DNA of 64,000 nucleotides from Cyathus striatus (lineage: Eukaryota; Basidiomycota; Agaricomycetes; Agaricales; Nidulariaceae): positions 2,914,001 through 2,978,000 of the forward strand of contig JAOVFP010000001.1 of assembly GCA_025738555.1 (NCBI GenBank), in the 5' to 3' direction. The notes under the pieces were generated by a model that did not search any database, was not told where the DNA came from, and worked only from the letters and a program-made list of their open reading frames with translations. Shown piece by piece: positions 36,290-48,231 of this stretch (position 1 is the stretch's first letter; every line of letters starts with the position of its first letter). Both the position numbers and the translations under genes were made by a program.

Positions 36290-36657
36290 TGAGTTGACAT
36301 CAATATTAAAAGTCTTAATAACTAAATGTATTTTACAAACTCATACCTAGGTTCCAGACACTACTTATTAATTTTTAATGGGTTTACTTGATAGCTGCTA
36401 TTGCTACCTGAGTCAATACTACTTGTAGAAGTATGTAGGAATCGAAATAATACAGATAGAACAGATTTTGGAAGAAAAAAATTGGAAATATAACCTGTAA
36501 CCTGTATAAATCCATCCCATAGCTGTAAAACAGTCTGTACCATTCTGTCAAGGTTAAAAAAATATTATATATGGTACAGTTTATGGGCAACCCATAACTG
36601 TCACATGACCATAAGCTATATGGCTGTATACTGTATACAGTATGGTGTACAGCCCTA
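35182..36657. mobile_element. Non-autonomous hAT-like element (1476 bp)
   Basis: Starts TAGGGCTGTACACC and ends GGTGTACAGCCCTA, flanked by the perfect 8-bp direct repeat GCCCTTGG (35174-35181 and 36658-36665). It has no transposase. Termini match the 4.66-kb hAT element, which could mobilise it. A second, partial copy is split by the Helitron (7373-7624 and 22146-23252). Confidence 0.92.
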
Positions 36658-36837
36658 GCCCTTGGGAAAATAGCATGTGTTTCAAGCTTTCAATTCATCA
36701 TCAGTGAAGCAAGTGAGTTTCTTGATATACATACCAGGAGGTGGCTGAGAACAGAACACAGAGAGAGTGTGCTTTGAGAGAATCAACATTGAAGTAGAAA
36801 TCTGAACTAGCAATCAATTGGTCAATAGCTTCATCAG

Positions 36838-37020
36838 CCCTCTGTCACAAAATGTCACAAGCAATCAGGTGATCTGTAAGTCAGCCAATCACACAGCATA
36901 AAAAATTTCGGCCAATCATATTGCCAGAAAGTGAGATCCCAACTGCGATCCACAAATTGCCTTATAGGGAAATCCAAAGGACCCTGTAACCCAACTACCT
37001 TAAAAGGTAGTGGGAATAAA
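36838..37020 (-). repeat. Dispersed ~170-bp repeat, copy C
   Basis: On the minus strand it reads ACTACCTTTTAAGGTAGT (36994-37011), then GGGTTACAGGGTCCTTTGGA, CCCTATAAGGCAATTTGTGG, GATCTCACTTTCTGGCAATA and TGTGATTGGCTGA. Nearly collinear with copy A at 5951. It ends near a TGTGACA motif. Confidence 0.75.
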
Positions 37021-37183
37021 GATATAAGGCTGACAAGCGGCACAGCCCACTACCTCTACACCTTATCTGCATTCTCCCAATCATTGACCTATTATGCTGA
37101 GATATAGGCCTGATTTTCTCAGTTGATGGACACTGGTTGTCACATCCACCTTCAATATATCATTATCAGCTTTGACACCCACC

Positions 37184-37700
37184 TCAGGGAATGAGAGGAA
37201 GGTCCTGGCAGGGACAATGTAGAATTCCATTCTGAATATATGTCAACATGATGTGGATAAAAGTAAAAGAATATACACTTACTACTTGGTAAAATCGAAA
37301 ATCTCCCTCCAGCAACATTCTGAATCCTATCCGCCCTGCTGAAATTTTGGAACGTACACGTATGTTATTATTGGAAATATATTGTACAGTTAGTAATTGG
37401 TGGCAGACCCCATAACCACTATAATCACCATTTACAGAAAATGATGTACCATCATGGATAGCCATTATGATTACTGGACTATTACAGCTGGCTTCATGTT
37501 GCTATAAGCTCCTCAAACCTCCATATTCCTGACCTTTATCTCTACCAGTTCTTACAATAGTTAATGTACATAACATGACTGTTAACAACAAAAGAATTAG
37601 GCAAGCATGACAGAAAGTGATCTCATACATACCGTAAAACACAAGTGACATGCCAAAGCTTCATTTACCTCCTCCTTCCAATTGTTGTTCAGAGTGCCAA
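37184..37700 (-). pseudogene. Possible spliced gene fragment next to the copia element
   Basis: A minus-strand frame VGTLNNNWKEEVNEALACHLCFT (37700-37630) is followed by a GT donor. Further on, NNNIRVRSKISAGRIGFRML and GDFRFYQV end in a GTAAGT donor (near 37283). Stops separate these pieces. The copia LTR begins just upstream, so an older gene could have been interrupted. No domain recognised. The pieces may be chance frames. Confidence 0.25.
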
Positions 37701-37705
37701 CTCTG

Positions 37706-38036
37706 TGTTGGAGCACATAAGGTTGCTTATACAATCCATGCGCTATTGATGCGCCATACTGTACCGGCCGGCAGGATGCCACCACTTTAACCCACTGACT
37801 TCATTCGACACAGCATTAGAAATTTTCGTTCTATTATGATATTTAAGTTGATTAGAAAGCGGTCTCGCTCCCCTCAGTCATCACTATTCTCTGTGAGAAC
37901 TGAGGTGAGCAGACCCTATTATACTTACTTATTATCCTTTTACTTACTTGTATTATCCTACTGTAGTATCTATTCTTATAGGTAATACATTACAGTCGTC
38001 GCTATTCTCTGCGAGAACTGAGTATCTATTCTTATA
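37706..38036 (+). repeat. Copia 5' LTR
   Basis: 331 bp, TG at the 5' end. It contains two copies of a TTCTCTGYGAGAACTGAG motif (near 37888 and 38005). Differs from the 3' LTR at about eight bases, each explained by CpG turning into TpG or CpA in one copy. Confidence 0.95.
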
Positions 38037-38050
38037 GGTTATGGGCCCCG
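38037..38050 (+). promoter_or_regulatory. Primer-binding site (half-tRNA type)
   Basis: GGTTATGGGCCCCG directly follows the 5' LTR. Its reverse complement contains GGGCCCATAACC, which has the form of an initiator-tRNA-Met anticodon stem and loop (CAT anticodon). Drosophila copia and yeast Ty5 are known to prime from this internal part of the initiator tRNA rather than from its 3' end. Confidence 0.65.
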
Positions 38051-38106
38051 CCCCTGTGAATTGACTGCGAAAGTTTTTACCGAATACACAAACATATCAC
38101 GTTAAC

Positions 38107-41100
38107 ATGTCGACTACCAATAATGCTGGCCTCGTGAACTTCTCCCAGGCTGTCGATAGGCTGGACAGCTCAGGCGAGAATTGGGTAATGTTCAAGACCC
38201 GATTTGAAGGAGCCATGAGGGCTCAGAAGGTTTGGAAGCATTTTACTGGAGAAGCTCCAAAACCCAAGGAAGGCTCTGCTGAGTTGGATGCATGGCAAGA
38301 GAAGGAAGACTTGGCATCTCACTTGCTGATGCAGAAGTTACCTGACTCAATACTTGCAAAGTATATGATGAAACCTTCCGTTGCCCAGAGGTGGACTGGG
38401 ATTGTATGGAATTCACGAGCAAATCCATGTTAATGCAGAATAACCTTAAACTGAAGTTCCAGGCCATGCAGTACAGGGACGGAGCAAATCTCCATGATGA
38501 ATTTGACTGCATAAATATGGAGTATGAGAAGTTAAAGGCATTGGGCATCACGGTGACAGACGATGATTATCGTAGCCTCATTATTAACTTCTTGTGACCA
38601 CTGCCAGATCTATCTACCTATATATCTCAGATCGATGCCAATGTACAGGCTATTGTCTCAATATTAGAGAGCTCTGTACTAGGAGCCACTACCACAGCTG
38701 CTATGACTACAACTACAACTATGGCGACATCAGCTTCCCCTACTTCAACACCATCTCTGGACTCTAAACCTTCAACCATACAGCTCCAGTCCAACTTGAA
38801 GCCGGAATATATGATTCATCTTGTTCTACAGGAGTGGGATCATGTCTACGGTGACAAGAAGGCCAAGGGGGTTGGGAGGGCAAAGAATTCTGACTCAGCA
38901 GGAGTTGCTGCAGCCAGCACCATGGCAAGCAAGAAGCCTGGTTCCCGGGCTGGTGGAGGTCGTCGCCAGCAAGGACAGCACCGCCGAAATCAACGAGCTA
39001 CTGGCGAGTGCTGGAATTGCGGTGGTCATGGGCATAAGCAAGACAAGTGCCCCTCTCCGAAAAAGGACAACGATAAAGATGGGCGCGAGGGTAACTCCTC
39101 AAACCCTCGCCAGAAGTCTTCGGGAGGGAACAGTAGTGGCACAGCTTCTATGGCAGCCAGTTTAGATGAAATTGCTGGCGCATGGACGGTGTTCTATGCG
39201 GATGATGTTATCTACCAGGATGGGGATAACTTGGAAGATGTCTTGAGGAGACCTGATGATCCGCCATGTGCAGAAGATAGTGGGGATGAGGACCCCTGGG
39301 ACGAAGAATTGCCTCCGCTTGTGGAACTGTTGGAAAGCGAGGATGAAGAGCCACTGAGGAAACAGAGAACCATGTATGCGACAGCTGGTACCACGGTACT
39401 TGCAGGAGACAGCTCTATGGTGTGCCAACCGCTACTCGTGACAATGTCCAATCCGGTTGAGGATATTGCTGCAGCTGCTGTTGCTGGAAGAAAGGTAGAA
39501 CCCTGCGACCTATATGATTCAGGTGCATCACATCACATGTCTCCTTACCGAGATGATTTTGTTACATTCACCTCTATTGAGCTGCGCACACTGTCAATGG
39601 CAAACCAACAGTTCTTTCAAGCTGAAGGGATTGGAGACGTTGTTATTTCAATTCCTAATGGCAAAGACTGGGTGAAAATTAGACTTACTAACATTCTTTA
39701 CACTCCGTCCATCGGTTTTTGCCTTGTCTCCATTGGTCAAATAGATGATGCCAGCTACTACATAACTTTTGGTGGAGGAAAATGTGAGTTCCGTCGAAAC
39801 AAGGTTGATGAGCCAATTGGACAAATCACTAAGTCGCATGGGCTTTATATCGTACTGTGGGATGGGTATGCAAACACGGTGGTAGGAAGTGGAGTTGTTA
39901 GGATGTCTGTAATGGAGTTACATCGCCAGATGGGCCATATTGCCCCGCATGCAGCTCAGGAACTAGTATTAAAGGGATTGGTCAGTGGCATTGAGCTCAT
40001 AGACAAGGATGAACCACTCCAGTGTGATGTATGTATCCAGGCTAAAGCCTCTCGTTGTCCTGTTCCGAAGGAGAGAGTTGGCCCTCAAGCAACATCTTTC
40101 AGACAGGAAGTTCACTCAGATATTTGGGGGCCTGCTGATACAGAAACCCTAGGACATAGGCGCTACTTCGTTAGCTTTATGGATGACTATTCGCACTGGA
40201 CTACAGTTTACCTCCTTCGCACCAAGAATGAAGCCTTTATGTCATTTAAAAGTCTTGTGGCTTGGGTCAATGTTCATATGAAGACCCGTATTGCATGCCT
40301 TCGCTCAGACCATGGAGGGGAATACCTGTCTGACAAATTCTGTAATTATCTTGACCAATCTGGGATACAGCAAAAACTTACGGTACATGATATGCCTGAA
40401 GAGAATGGCGTATCTGAATGCCTTAATCGTACCCTGCTTGAAAAAGTCCGAGCTATGTTGCTAACAGCTGGACTACCGACTTTCCTTTGGGGGGAGGCAT
40501 TGCTACACGTGGTGTACTTGAAGAACCGGACTTTGACGAAGGCTCTGGGTGGCAAAACTCCATATGCATTAGTACACAATGCCATCCCATATCTGGGGAA
40601 TCTACCTTTGTGGGGATGCCAGGTGTGGGTGCATGACCCGGATGTTGGCAAAATTCATACACATGCATGCTCAGGCAGATGGGTTGGGTTTGATGTCCAT
40701 AGCAATGGACACCGTATTTACTGGCCTGAGAAGCGAAGTGTCAGGGTCGAACGTACAGTGTACTTTTCTGAGACTAATTTTCCAGTGGGAGACTCAGAGG
40801 ATGTTGTGCTCGAGGGGGAGGATTCTGGGGCAAGCGAGCCCAATGATGATAGGGAAGGAGCACAGGAGGGTCAGGGGGAGGAACAGAGTGGAGTACACGT
40901 TGACGAACCTGAACCTGTGCCAGAGAACTCTTCTCTCCCTGCTATACAGCCATCTGAACCTCGACCTGCATGTAATCGAAAGCCATCCCAGTATGTGCGT
41001 GACATCCAAGCTGGGGTAGGCACAGCTACCCTACGCCAATCCTCACGCAATACGTTGCCACGAGGCATGCAGGTACCTGGCAGTTTCAGTGAAGTCAACG

Positions 41101-42743
41101 AGTCTCCAGAACTGGAAGAGGAGATTAGTGGCCTGGCAATGGCGGCAGCAATGGTGGAGGCACATGGGCTTGAACCATGTTCGCTAGCGGAAGCAAAACG
41201 TAGTCCTGACTGGCCACGATGGGAGGAGGCCATGCTTGAAGAACAGGCTGCTCTAGAGGCACATGGGACTTGGCGACTTGAGGTTCCACCCCGCGGAGTG
41301 AATATTGTGGGATGCCGGTGGGTGTATGCTGTGAAGTGAGACATGAACAGTGCTATTCAGCGCTACAGAGCTCGACTTGTCGCTCAGGGTTTCTCCCAGG
41401 TACCTGGTGTGGATTTCTTTGACACCTATGCTCCGGTTGTGAAGATGGCATCCATCCGAGTGATCCTTGCATATGCTGCACGACTGGATTTTGAAATCCA
41501 CCAGGTAGATGTAAAGAGCGCATACCTGAATGGAAATTTTGAGCAGAACGAAGTTATTTACATGAAAACTCCGCCCGGCTTACATCTCACCTCGGACCCC
41601 AATAAGGTATTATGCCTCCTACACCTGTTGTATGGCCTTAGACAGAGTGGCTGCCATTGGTACAAAAAGCTTAACACCATCTTGAAGGGCCGCCTTGGTA
41701 TGTCACAGTGTGAAGTAGATCAGGCAGTCTTCTATCGTGTCAATGAAAAAGGAGTGATTATCATTGCTGCCCATGTAGACGATCTAACTATAGCGACATC
41801 GAAGTTAGCCCTAATAGATGAGGTTAAGAAGGTCTTATGTGAAGAAGTGGAGATTTCAGACATGGGTGAAATCCACTGGATCCTGGGTTTCGCTGTGCAC
41901 TGAGACCATGACGAGCGAACAATTTCGCTATCCCAGAAGGTGTATGTTGACTCAATACTTGAGCGCTTTGGATTTGCTGGGCTGAAGCCAAGGGCAATGC
42001 CCATGAGCCCTGGTCTTCAACTATCCAAGTCCCAGTCTCTGCAAACAGCTGAAGAGTTTGCACGGATGCGCGATAAACCCTATCGCGAAGCTGTTGGATC
42101 CCTTCAGTATTTGTCTCTGGGAACGAGACCAGACATTACTTATGCGGTGGGCCAGCTTGCAAGCTTCAACGAGAACCCTGGACCAGCACACTGGCAAGCT
42201 CTAACCACAGTCTACGCCTATCTGGCCGGAACGAGGGAGTATGAGTTGACTTTTGGCCACAAGTCAGTGGACCTCGAGGGATATGGTGATGCAGACGGCA
42301 GTAACCTTGAGCATCGGAGGGCGGTCTCTGGGTATGCATTCCTCATTGATGGGGGAGCGGTGTCGTGGAGCTCCAAGAGACAGGATCTGGTGGCATTGTC
42401 AACCACAGAAGCTGAGTACATAGCAGCTACCCACGCTGCCAAAGAAGCCCTATGGCTTCGCACACTGGTTAGCCAGCTATTCGGAAACATCACTGGACCT
42501 ACGACCTTATTCAGTGATAACCAATCCGCCATAGCACTCACCAAAGATCAGCAATATCATGCATGCATGAAGCACATCGATATACAATTTCATTTCATAT
42601 GTTGGATTGTTGATGAGGGAAAGATAGAGTTAGTGTATTGTCCCACTGACGATATGATAGCAGATACCTTGACCAAGGCACTTCTGAGCGCCAAGGTAAA
42701 ACACTTCGCATCAGAATTGGGACTTAGGGCGCGCAAGGATTGA
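38107..42743 (+). pseudogene. Copia Gag-Pol polyprotein, inactivated
   Basis: ATG at 38107 (MSTTNNAGLVNFSQAVDRL). A one-base frameshift near 38405 and in-frame TGAs at 38595-38597, 41337-41339 and 41901-41903 break the frame. Otherwise it reads on to a stop at 42741-42743. Motifs: zinc knuckle CWNCGGHGHKQDKCP (near 39010), protease YDSGASHHMSP (near 39513), integrase zinc region (HRQMGH, CDVCIQAKA), integrase core HSDIWGP, FMDDYSHW, ENGVSE (D, D, E present), RT with YLNGNFEQNEVIYMK and HVDDLTIAT, RNase H with DADGSNLEHRRAVSGYAF and ALSTTEAEYIA. All three TGAs would suit arginine CGA. Recently active, now broken unless a helper acts in trans. Confidence 0.93.
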
Positions 42744-42750
42744 GGGGGAG

Positions 42751-43081
42751 TGTTGGAGCACATAAGGTTGCTTATACAATCCATGCGCTATTGATGTGCT
42801 GTACTGTACTGGCTGGCGGGATGCCACCACTTTAACCCACTGACTTCATTCGACACAGCATTAGAAATTTTCGTTCTATTATGATATTTAAGTTGATTAG
42901 AAAGCGGTCTCGCTCCCCTCAGTCGTCACTATTCTCTGCGAGAACTGAGGTGAGCAGACCCTATTATACTTACTTATTATCCTTTTACTTACTTGTATTA
43001 TCCTACTGTAGTATCTATTCTTATAGGTAATACATTACAGTCGTCGCTATTCTCTGCGAGAACTGAGTATCTATTCTTATA
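42751..43081 (+). repeat. Copia 3' LTR
   Basis: 331 bp, same ends as the 5' LTR, followed by the target copy CTCTG. It has lost CpGs near 42797-42820 that the 5' LTR keeps, and retains others (GTCGTC, CTGCGAG) that the 5' LTR has lost. Confidence 0.95.
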
Positions 43082-43086
43082 CTCTG

Positions 43087-44752
43087 TTAAATGGGTGGGT
43101 CAAGTAGGCCCATCCCCTGATTCCCCAACTACCTTAAAAGGTAGTGGGGATAAATGTATCTACTTAGAATATTCTACAGTAATCTACAATGTATGTTCTA
43201 CAGTGTTCTCGCATAACGGTGTTCTCGGGGATCTCAAAGATGTGAAAACACACTTGATTGATCTGGGTACTTCAAGATTGTAACCATCTCAACATTGGGA
43301 AGATGTACAAGAACATTTTAATGCTTATTCATGTGGTGCCAAGAAACGTTTACAACATGCAATTAGCAGTGATTGAGGGAACAAACTGGGGTTCAACCTA
43401 TAAATGACATGTTCACTGCAGCTGGGTTGAGACGATCAACAACCATGAACAAGACCGTTTCTTACTACTTATATGCTTGCTCTATCACTATTTGAGCTCT
43501 CAGCTTAATGACTCCATCGTCACCAACCAGCTGTGAGCAGAACCAACTCAAGCAGAACAGCTGCTGTTCTTAAGATAGGAGAAGAAGCCAATGATAGTAG
43601 ATACTATCAGTAACCATGACATGAAAAGGTACCTAACAATTTCGAGTTATTCATTGATTTTTGACTGATTTCTCATTGATTGCACATTTATTTCTCATTG
43701 ATTTCATTTTTAATTGTCATTGATTTCAGATTGAACTGGGATTGATTTTATTTCTATTCACTTATACATACAAGCAATGATTTCAAACTATTACAATGGT
43801 AAGTAGTTGATTTCACTATACCATATTTGAAATCAATCACCCTCTCGGTGACAAAACAGTTTGCAGCCTCAGTGCTTACCGACAGTGATTAATCAGAAAC
43901 GAAGCCACGACTCTTTCCACACCATAGTTACTGATATCCATTATGTTTACATTTTTAAATACTACTGTACTCTAGTCACATGTTCCATTGATCCTTTCGT
44001 GGATTATAGTATACGTTACTATATGATGTTATTATTAGTGGGATCAATTGTGAGGAAACATTATTAGTTATATCCATGAGAACTTGGTAGATCGACGAAA
44101 GGACTAGTATTTCCTATTCTCGATTAGTATTTACTGGGGTGGGGCGTGCATAGTTTAGTTAATCGATCCCAGTACATAGAGGTACTCGATTAAAGGGTTT
44201 GAAGTTGATAAGATAAGTAAACACCCAATGTGCACTACTAGGCGCTACTATTTAGTCCGCAGCCTCGGTGCTTACCGACAGTGATTAATCAGAAACAAAG
44301 CCACTGGTGGCAGAAAGGGGTGGCGATGAAGTAGCTCCCATTAATCAAGGTAGATGAGGATATGACATGGCAGCAATCAAACAGAAGCATGATTCTGTCC
44401 ACAGCTGTGAACCTAATTTAATGGATCGATGAACCACTCTCGAGTCTCATATACTGTACAACTAGTGAATCAGTGACTTGCCCTCACATAAATTCATTTT
44501 CTGGTTGTTCTAGGAAACAATATTTATTCATGTAGAGGCTTTGTTCATTGATCTATATATCAACCAACCAACCAACCAAATCATCAACCATTGTTGTTAA
44601 AAATATCGGTCCAATTATATACTGTTTCCCAGAGCGGCCTTGTACCATCTCCTTGATCTGATGCTTAGTTTATATGAATGTTCTGATTTCTATAAAATGA
44701 GACATACCCCACTTTTGTTCCTCTCTGAAAACATTAAAGCTGCCCCCAATCT
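43087..44752. repeat. Non-coding region with short repeats
   Basis: No gene supported. It holds a palindrome ACTACCTTAAAAGGTAGT (43128-43145) related to the dispersed repeat; a 46-bp direct repeat beginning GCAGCCTC at 43863-43908 and 44259-44304; a run of CATTGATT-type repeats around 43640-43760; and a CCAA microsatellite near 44563-44580. Confidence 0.55.
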
Positions 44753-47575
44753 ATGAGTCAAATTTCTGAGGAAAGGGCATTCCTTGTATCTGCTTACCTT
44801 GAGGTATGTCCAGCCCCCATGAGATTCATAAAAGTTAAACATTAACCCTTTGACTTAGGGAGTGGCATATGGTAAGTCGCTTCAATACAAGCTGGTGGGA
44901 TTATAAGATTCTAAAGTCTACATTAACCCAAAATGCAGGTCTCTTCCTATGCCTTTTTGTAGTGATGCTGTACCTGTACATTAATCCCACTTATAACACT
45001 GGAAGACGGAACAATCATGCATCGGTAATTGAAGTTTTATATTTTATATCTAAATGAAAGCGGTTTAATGTCGAATATTTTGAAGGTCATGATAAGCATT
45101 TCCATTATTATGTTTTTTACCGCCACATTTCAACTTGCTATTAATTGTTACCGCCTTCTCCAAGGATTCGTTGATAAATGTCTTGATCAATCTGGACCAA
45201 TTGTGTATCTTCACAATGCCAAGGCCTGGCATTATATTCTAAGAGCCTTTCTTCTTGGAACTCAACAAACTCTTGGTAGTGCTGCCATGGTAAGTTTTCA
45301 GCTTAAATACCTCTGTGGTGATGTTTTGAACAAACTGATAGATATATCGTATGTGGGTACTATGGAGCTACAACTGGAAAATCATTGCTTTGCCTATTCT
45401 ACTACTTACCATTAGTATACATCAGGAAACACTGATCCGGCTATGGAGCCAAGTGCCAAGCTCGGTAACCTATATCAATCATCTGCCAAGCCATATAGAT
45501 ATATGTAGGCTACATCGCATTACATAGCACACATTGATGCTAGATAGAGTTAGGTAGACTATAGAGTACACCATGACAGACATATAGATTTACATACATT
45601 AGACAGCTATCTACATATCTCTTTATAGATGTCTGCAATTTTATGTAGACTATATAAGTGCAGATAGTTTATCTCCTTCCCTTTCTTGGATCTTGAAAGA
45701 TCACTACTTATACACTACTATTATACACTGGATAAGTAGTCTTTATTATTTTAAGAGAAATGGTGATGTTTACAATTTTTAATACCTCAAATATAGATTG
45801 TAATTTATCTATATGTATGTTTTAGTAGCTGTTGCACAATGCTCAGAGTGCTCTAGTAATTATCTACAGTACAGTTATGTGTTTGGAACAGGGTGTGAGA
45901 AGGGGAGAAAGGGGCCGAGCACAATGACTTGACAATGAGTAAGTTGCCCATTGCTGGTGTGCCAAGTCATCACGTGACTTCGATCTTAGGTTACATCCAG
46001 CTGTGAAAACAATTTTCAGTCTCGTCTCGTCTCTGTTCTTCGTTCCTTCCCTTTCCCCCTACTTACCTGTCTGTTCTGTCATGTCTCCTTCCCTCATTAA
46101 TGTTTATATAGGGAATCTTTGTTGATTCATTGCAAACTTTATCAAACCCTTCACTGTTGTAAGTCTCCTTTCTGGTACCCATGAATGCTTCTCACTCCTA
46201 GGTGTGCTGTAGGATCATTGACAAACATTTTTATGTAGACCGCGACATTATGGGTACTGGCTGAGTTATGCTTTTGAAAACATTGTACGTCACACTCCCT
46301 TATATTCTTTCTCTTGCTTACACTCACACCAACTCTTAGTTCACTCATTCACAACTGGTATGCCAGAAGGGGGGAAGGATTGTCGTTAACGGTGCATGTT
46401 GAAGGGAAGGGCTGATAAATTTTGTATGTCGCACTACTCCTTTTGCTTACACTCTCACTGACCAATAGCTTTATGTGCACTTGCTCATGTACAGTATGCC
46501 TGAAGGGGCTGAAAGGTGGTTGGTAAGAGTGTATGTTAAATAGAAGGGCCAGGGTATATTAGTTAGTATACTTAGATATGTGTGTAGTATCATACAAAAT
46601 ATATATCTTTTTTTTATTCTACTGGCTGCAATTGAATCTCCTGCAATGGCAACATTTTGGTTGCCTACATACATACAGTAGTTGCAATAGACAAGTAGTC
46701 TACATCTCTAAAGGCACAATTACATAGAACTACCAAGCCATCACTTCGGCTATGTCGATCTATGTAGATCTATGAGAAGATGGCATGAGTCTATATGGAT
46801 CTACATAAAGGGGACTTTCTGATCAGAGATATTTGTGCTATGTAGCCTACATAGCTCTATATTACTATCTCTTTTATTCCTGATGTAAGTATGCTTTTCT
46901 TGCCATTTGACTCTAATCTAGAAAGCTCATACTCTTTGTGTAGAGTTTCTGGTTTCCTCTTTTCTGTTGCACATGTGGTTCAAAATTTGTATTTAAGTTC
47001 CATTGTGCTTCAGAGGTTGACCTGGACATATGACTCAGTTACCTTCACTTTGAGTGTTATCACTGTTGGACTCATGAGCCACCGAATCTGGATTACACAC
47101 AGAAATGTGGCCAACTATCATGTTGGCAAAGGACGACTACTATCCATTATGTGGATTCTGATGGAGTCTGCAGCTTTACAGATAGTAACAGAATTTTTAC
47201 TTATGGTTTTATTATACATCTCAAAAGATAACTCTCCATATGCTGCACCACTTGATTGCATTACACCAATAGTTGTAAGTTTTCAGTTTATGATATGAAT
47301 CGTGGTGGATTTTTAAACTCTCAGTTTGGATATAGGGTATAACATTCAACTCAATTGCTGTCTGTGTAAAACTCCAGTCACTTAAGGATGCAGGAATGCA
47401 GACACAAGATGAAAATATCCCAGTTCAAACTATTGGAAGTATGCCTCTGCGTAGCGTTAAAATACATGTTACGAAGGAAATTGAGGAAGACGTAGAAGAA
47501 TCTAAAAAGACCGGAATGTTCCGTATAATAACAAAGAGATGGTTTCTTGAAGGTAAGTTTCAGAAGCAAGTATAA
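44753..47575 (+). pseudogene. Seven-helix basidiomycete membrane protein, split by a transposon
   Basis: Exons 44753-44803, 44859-44871, 44939-45024, 45086-45289, 45342-45417 joined to 46892-47274, and 47336-47575, with GT-AG introns. About 350 residues with seven hydrophobic segments: GLFLCLFVVMLYLYINP; VMISISIIMFFTATFQLAI; ILRAFLLGTQQTLGSAAM; IYRMWVLWSYNWKIIALPILLL; VTFTLSVITVGLMSHRIW; LQIVTEFLLMVLLYIS; IVGITFNSIAVCVKL. This matches the topology of a large basidiomycete family of unknown ligand. Exon 5 is interrupted by a 1470-bp element (45418-46887). Without it and one AGTA copy, TISMLFLP is in frame. The rest is free of stops, so insertion is recent or the element is spliced out. Confidence 0.8.
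45418..46887. mobile_element. Non-autonomous DNA transposon (1470 bp) in exon 5
   Basis: Termini TACATCAGGAA and TTCCTGATGTA are an 11-bp perfect inverted repeat. The 4-bp direct repeat AGTA flanks it (45414-45417 and 46888-46891). A second subterminal similarity (ATGTAGGCTACAT, ATAGCACA) lies inside both ends. It contains a diverged internal duplication (TGCCAGAAGGGG near 46360, TGCCTGAAGGGG near 46497) and no transposase. Superfamily unassigned. Confidence 0.82.
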
Positions 47576-48214
47576 CTCATCTTCATTTTCACAATGTAAT
47601 TGTTTATTAGATTTTAACCTATAATTTGGATCTGCTTTCAGTATAAAGTCTTCAGGACATGTATTACCCAGTCCTTATACATAGTACATGGCTAGTTTAT
47701 GCGCTCGTAGGTAGCACCGTCAATGCAAAAAAGTTGTTCTGTAACTGAAGTCATCATCTACTGTATTCAGTAAGTCTGCAGTGTAAAATATACAGTTCAG
47801 ATAAATATCTGGGATAAGGTGACCTTCAAGTTTTCAATGGGCGATCACTGATGTTAGACCATTAATACCTCAGGGTCTCACATAAGTTGTCAGGAATCAA
47901 TGATGACAACCTACATATATTAACTTATGACAGGACCACAGGTAAGATAAAATATTAGATATGGACAGAGTCACCAGCTAAGTAGTTACTGAATTATCAT
48001 CAGCATTGCCTTGCATACCAGTGATAATTAATGACCGGTTTACCCCTGGTTGAACATCTATTTAGTATTTGACACGAGTTTGGGCCTTGGCACATGCACG
48101 TCTAAAGACTAAAGTGCTTTTTATCATAAGCTTCCCATGTGATGCTTTGACCACATTGTGTCTCAGCTCCTCAAGGTCTCACATTGGTTGATTCTAACCT
48201 TTCAGTCACCACTT
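47576..48214. other. Non-coding region
   Basis: No supported gene. It follows the seven-helix gene and presumably holds its 3' untranslated region. Confidence 0.4.
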
Positions 48215-48231
48215 CCTCCACTACTACCTTT

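Larger units (their letters stand above)
37706..43081 (+). mobile_element. Ty1/copia retrotransposon, complete structure
   Basis: Two 331-bp LTRs (37706-38036 and 42751-43081) start TGTTGGAGC and end CTTATA. A 5-bp target duplication CTCTG flanks it (37701-37705, 43082-43086). A polypurine tract GAGGGGGAG (42742-42750) abuts the 3' LTR. A primer-binding site follows the 5' LTR. Internal order is gag, protease, integrase, RT, RNase H, as in copia. LTR differences are almost all at CpG sites. Confidence 0.97.
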
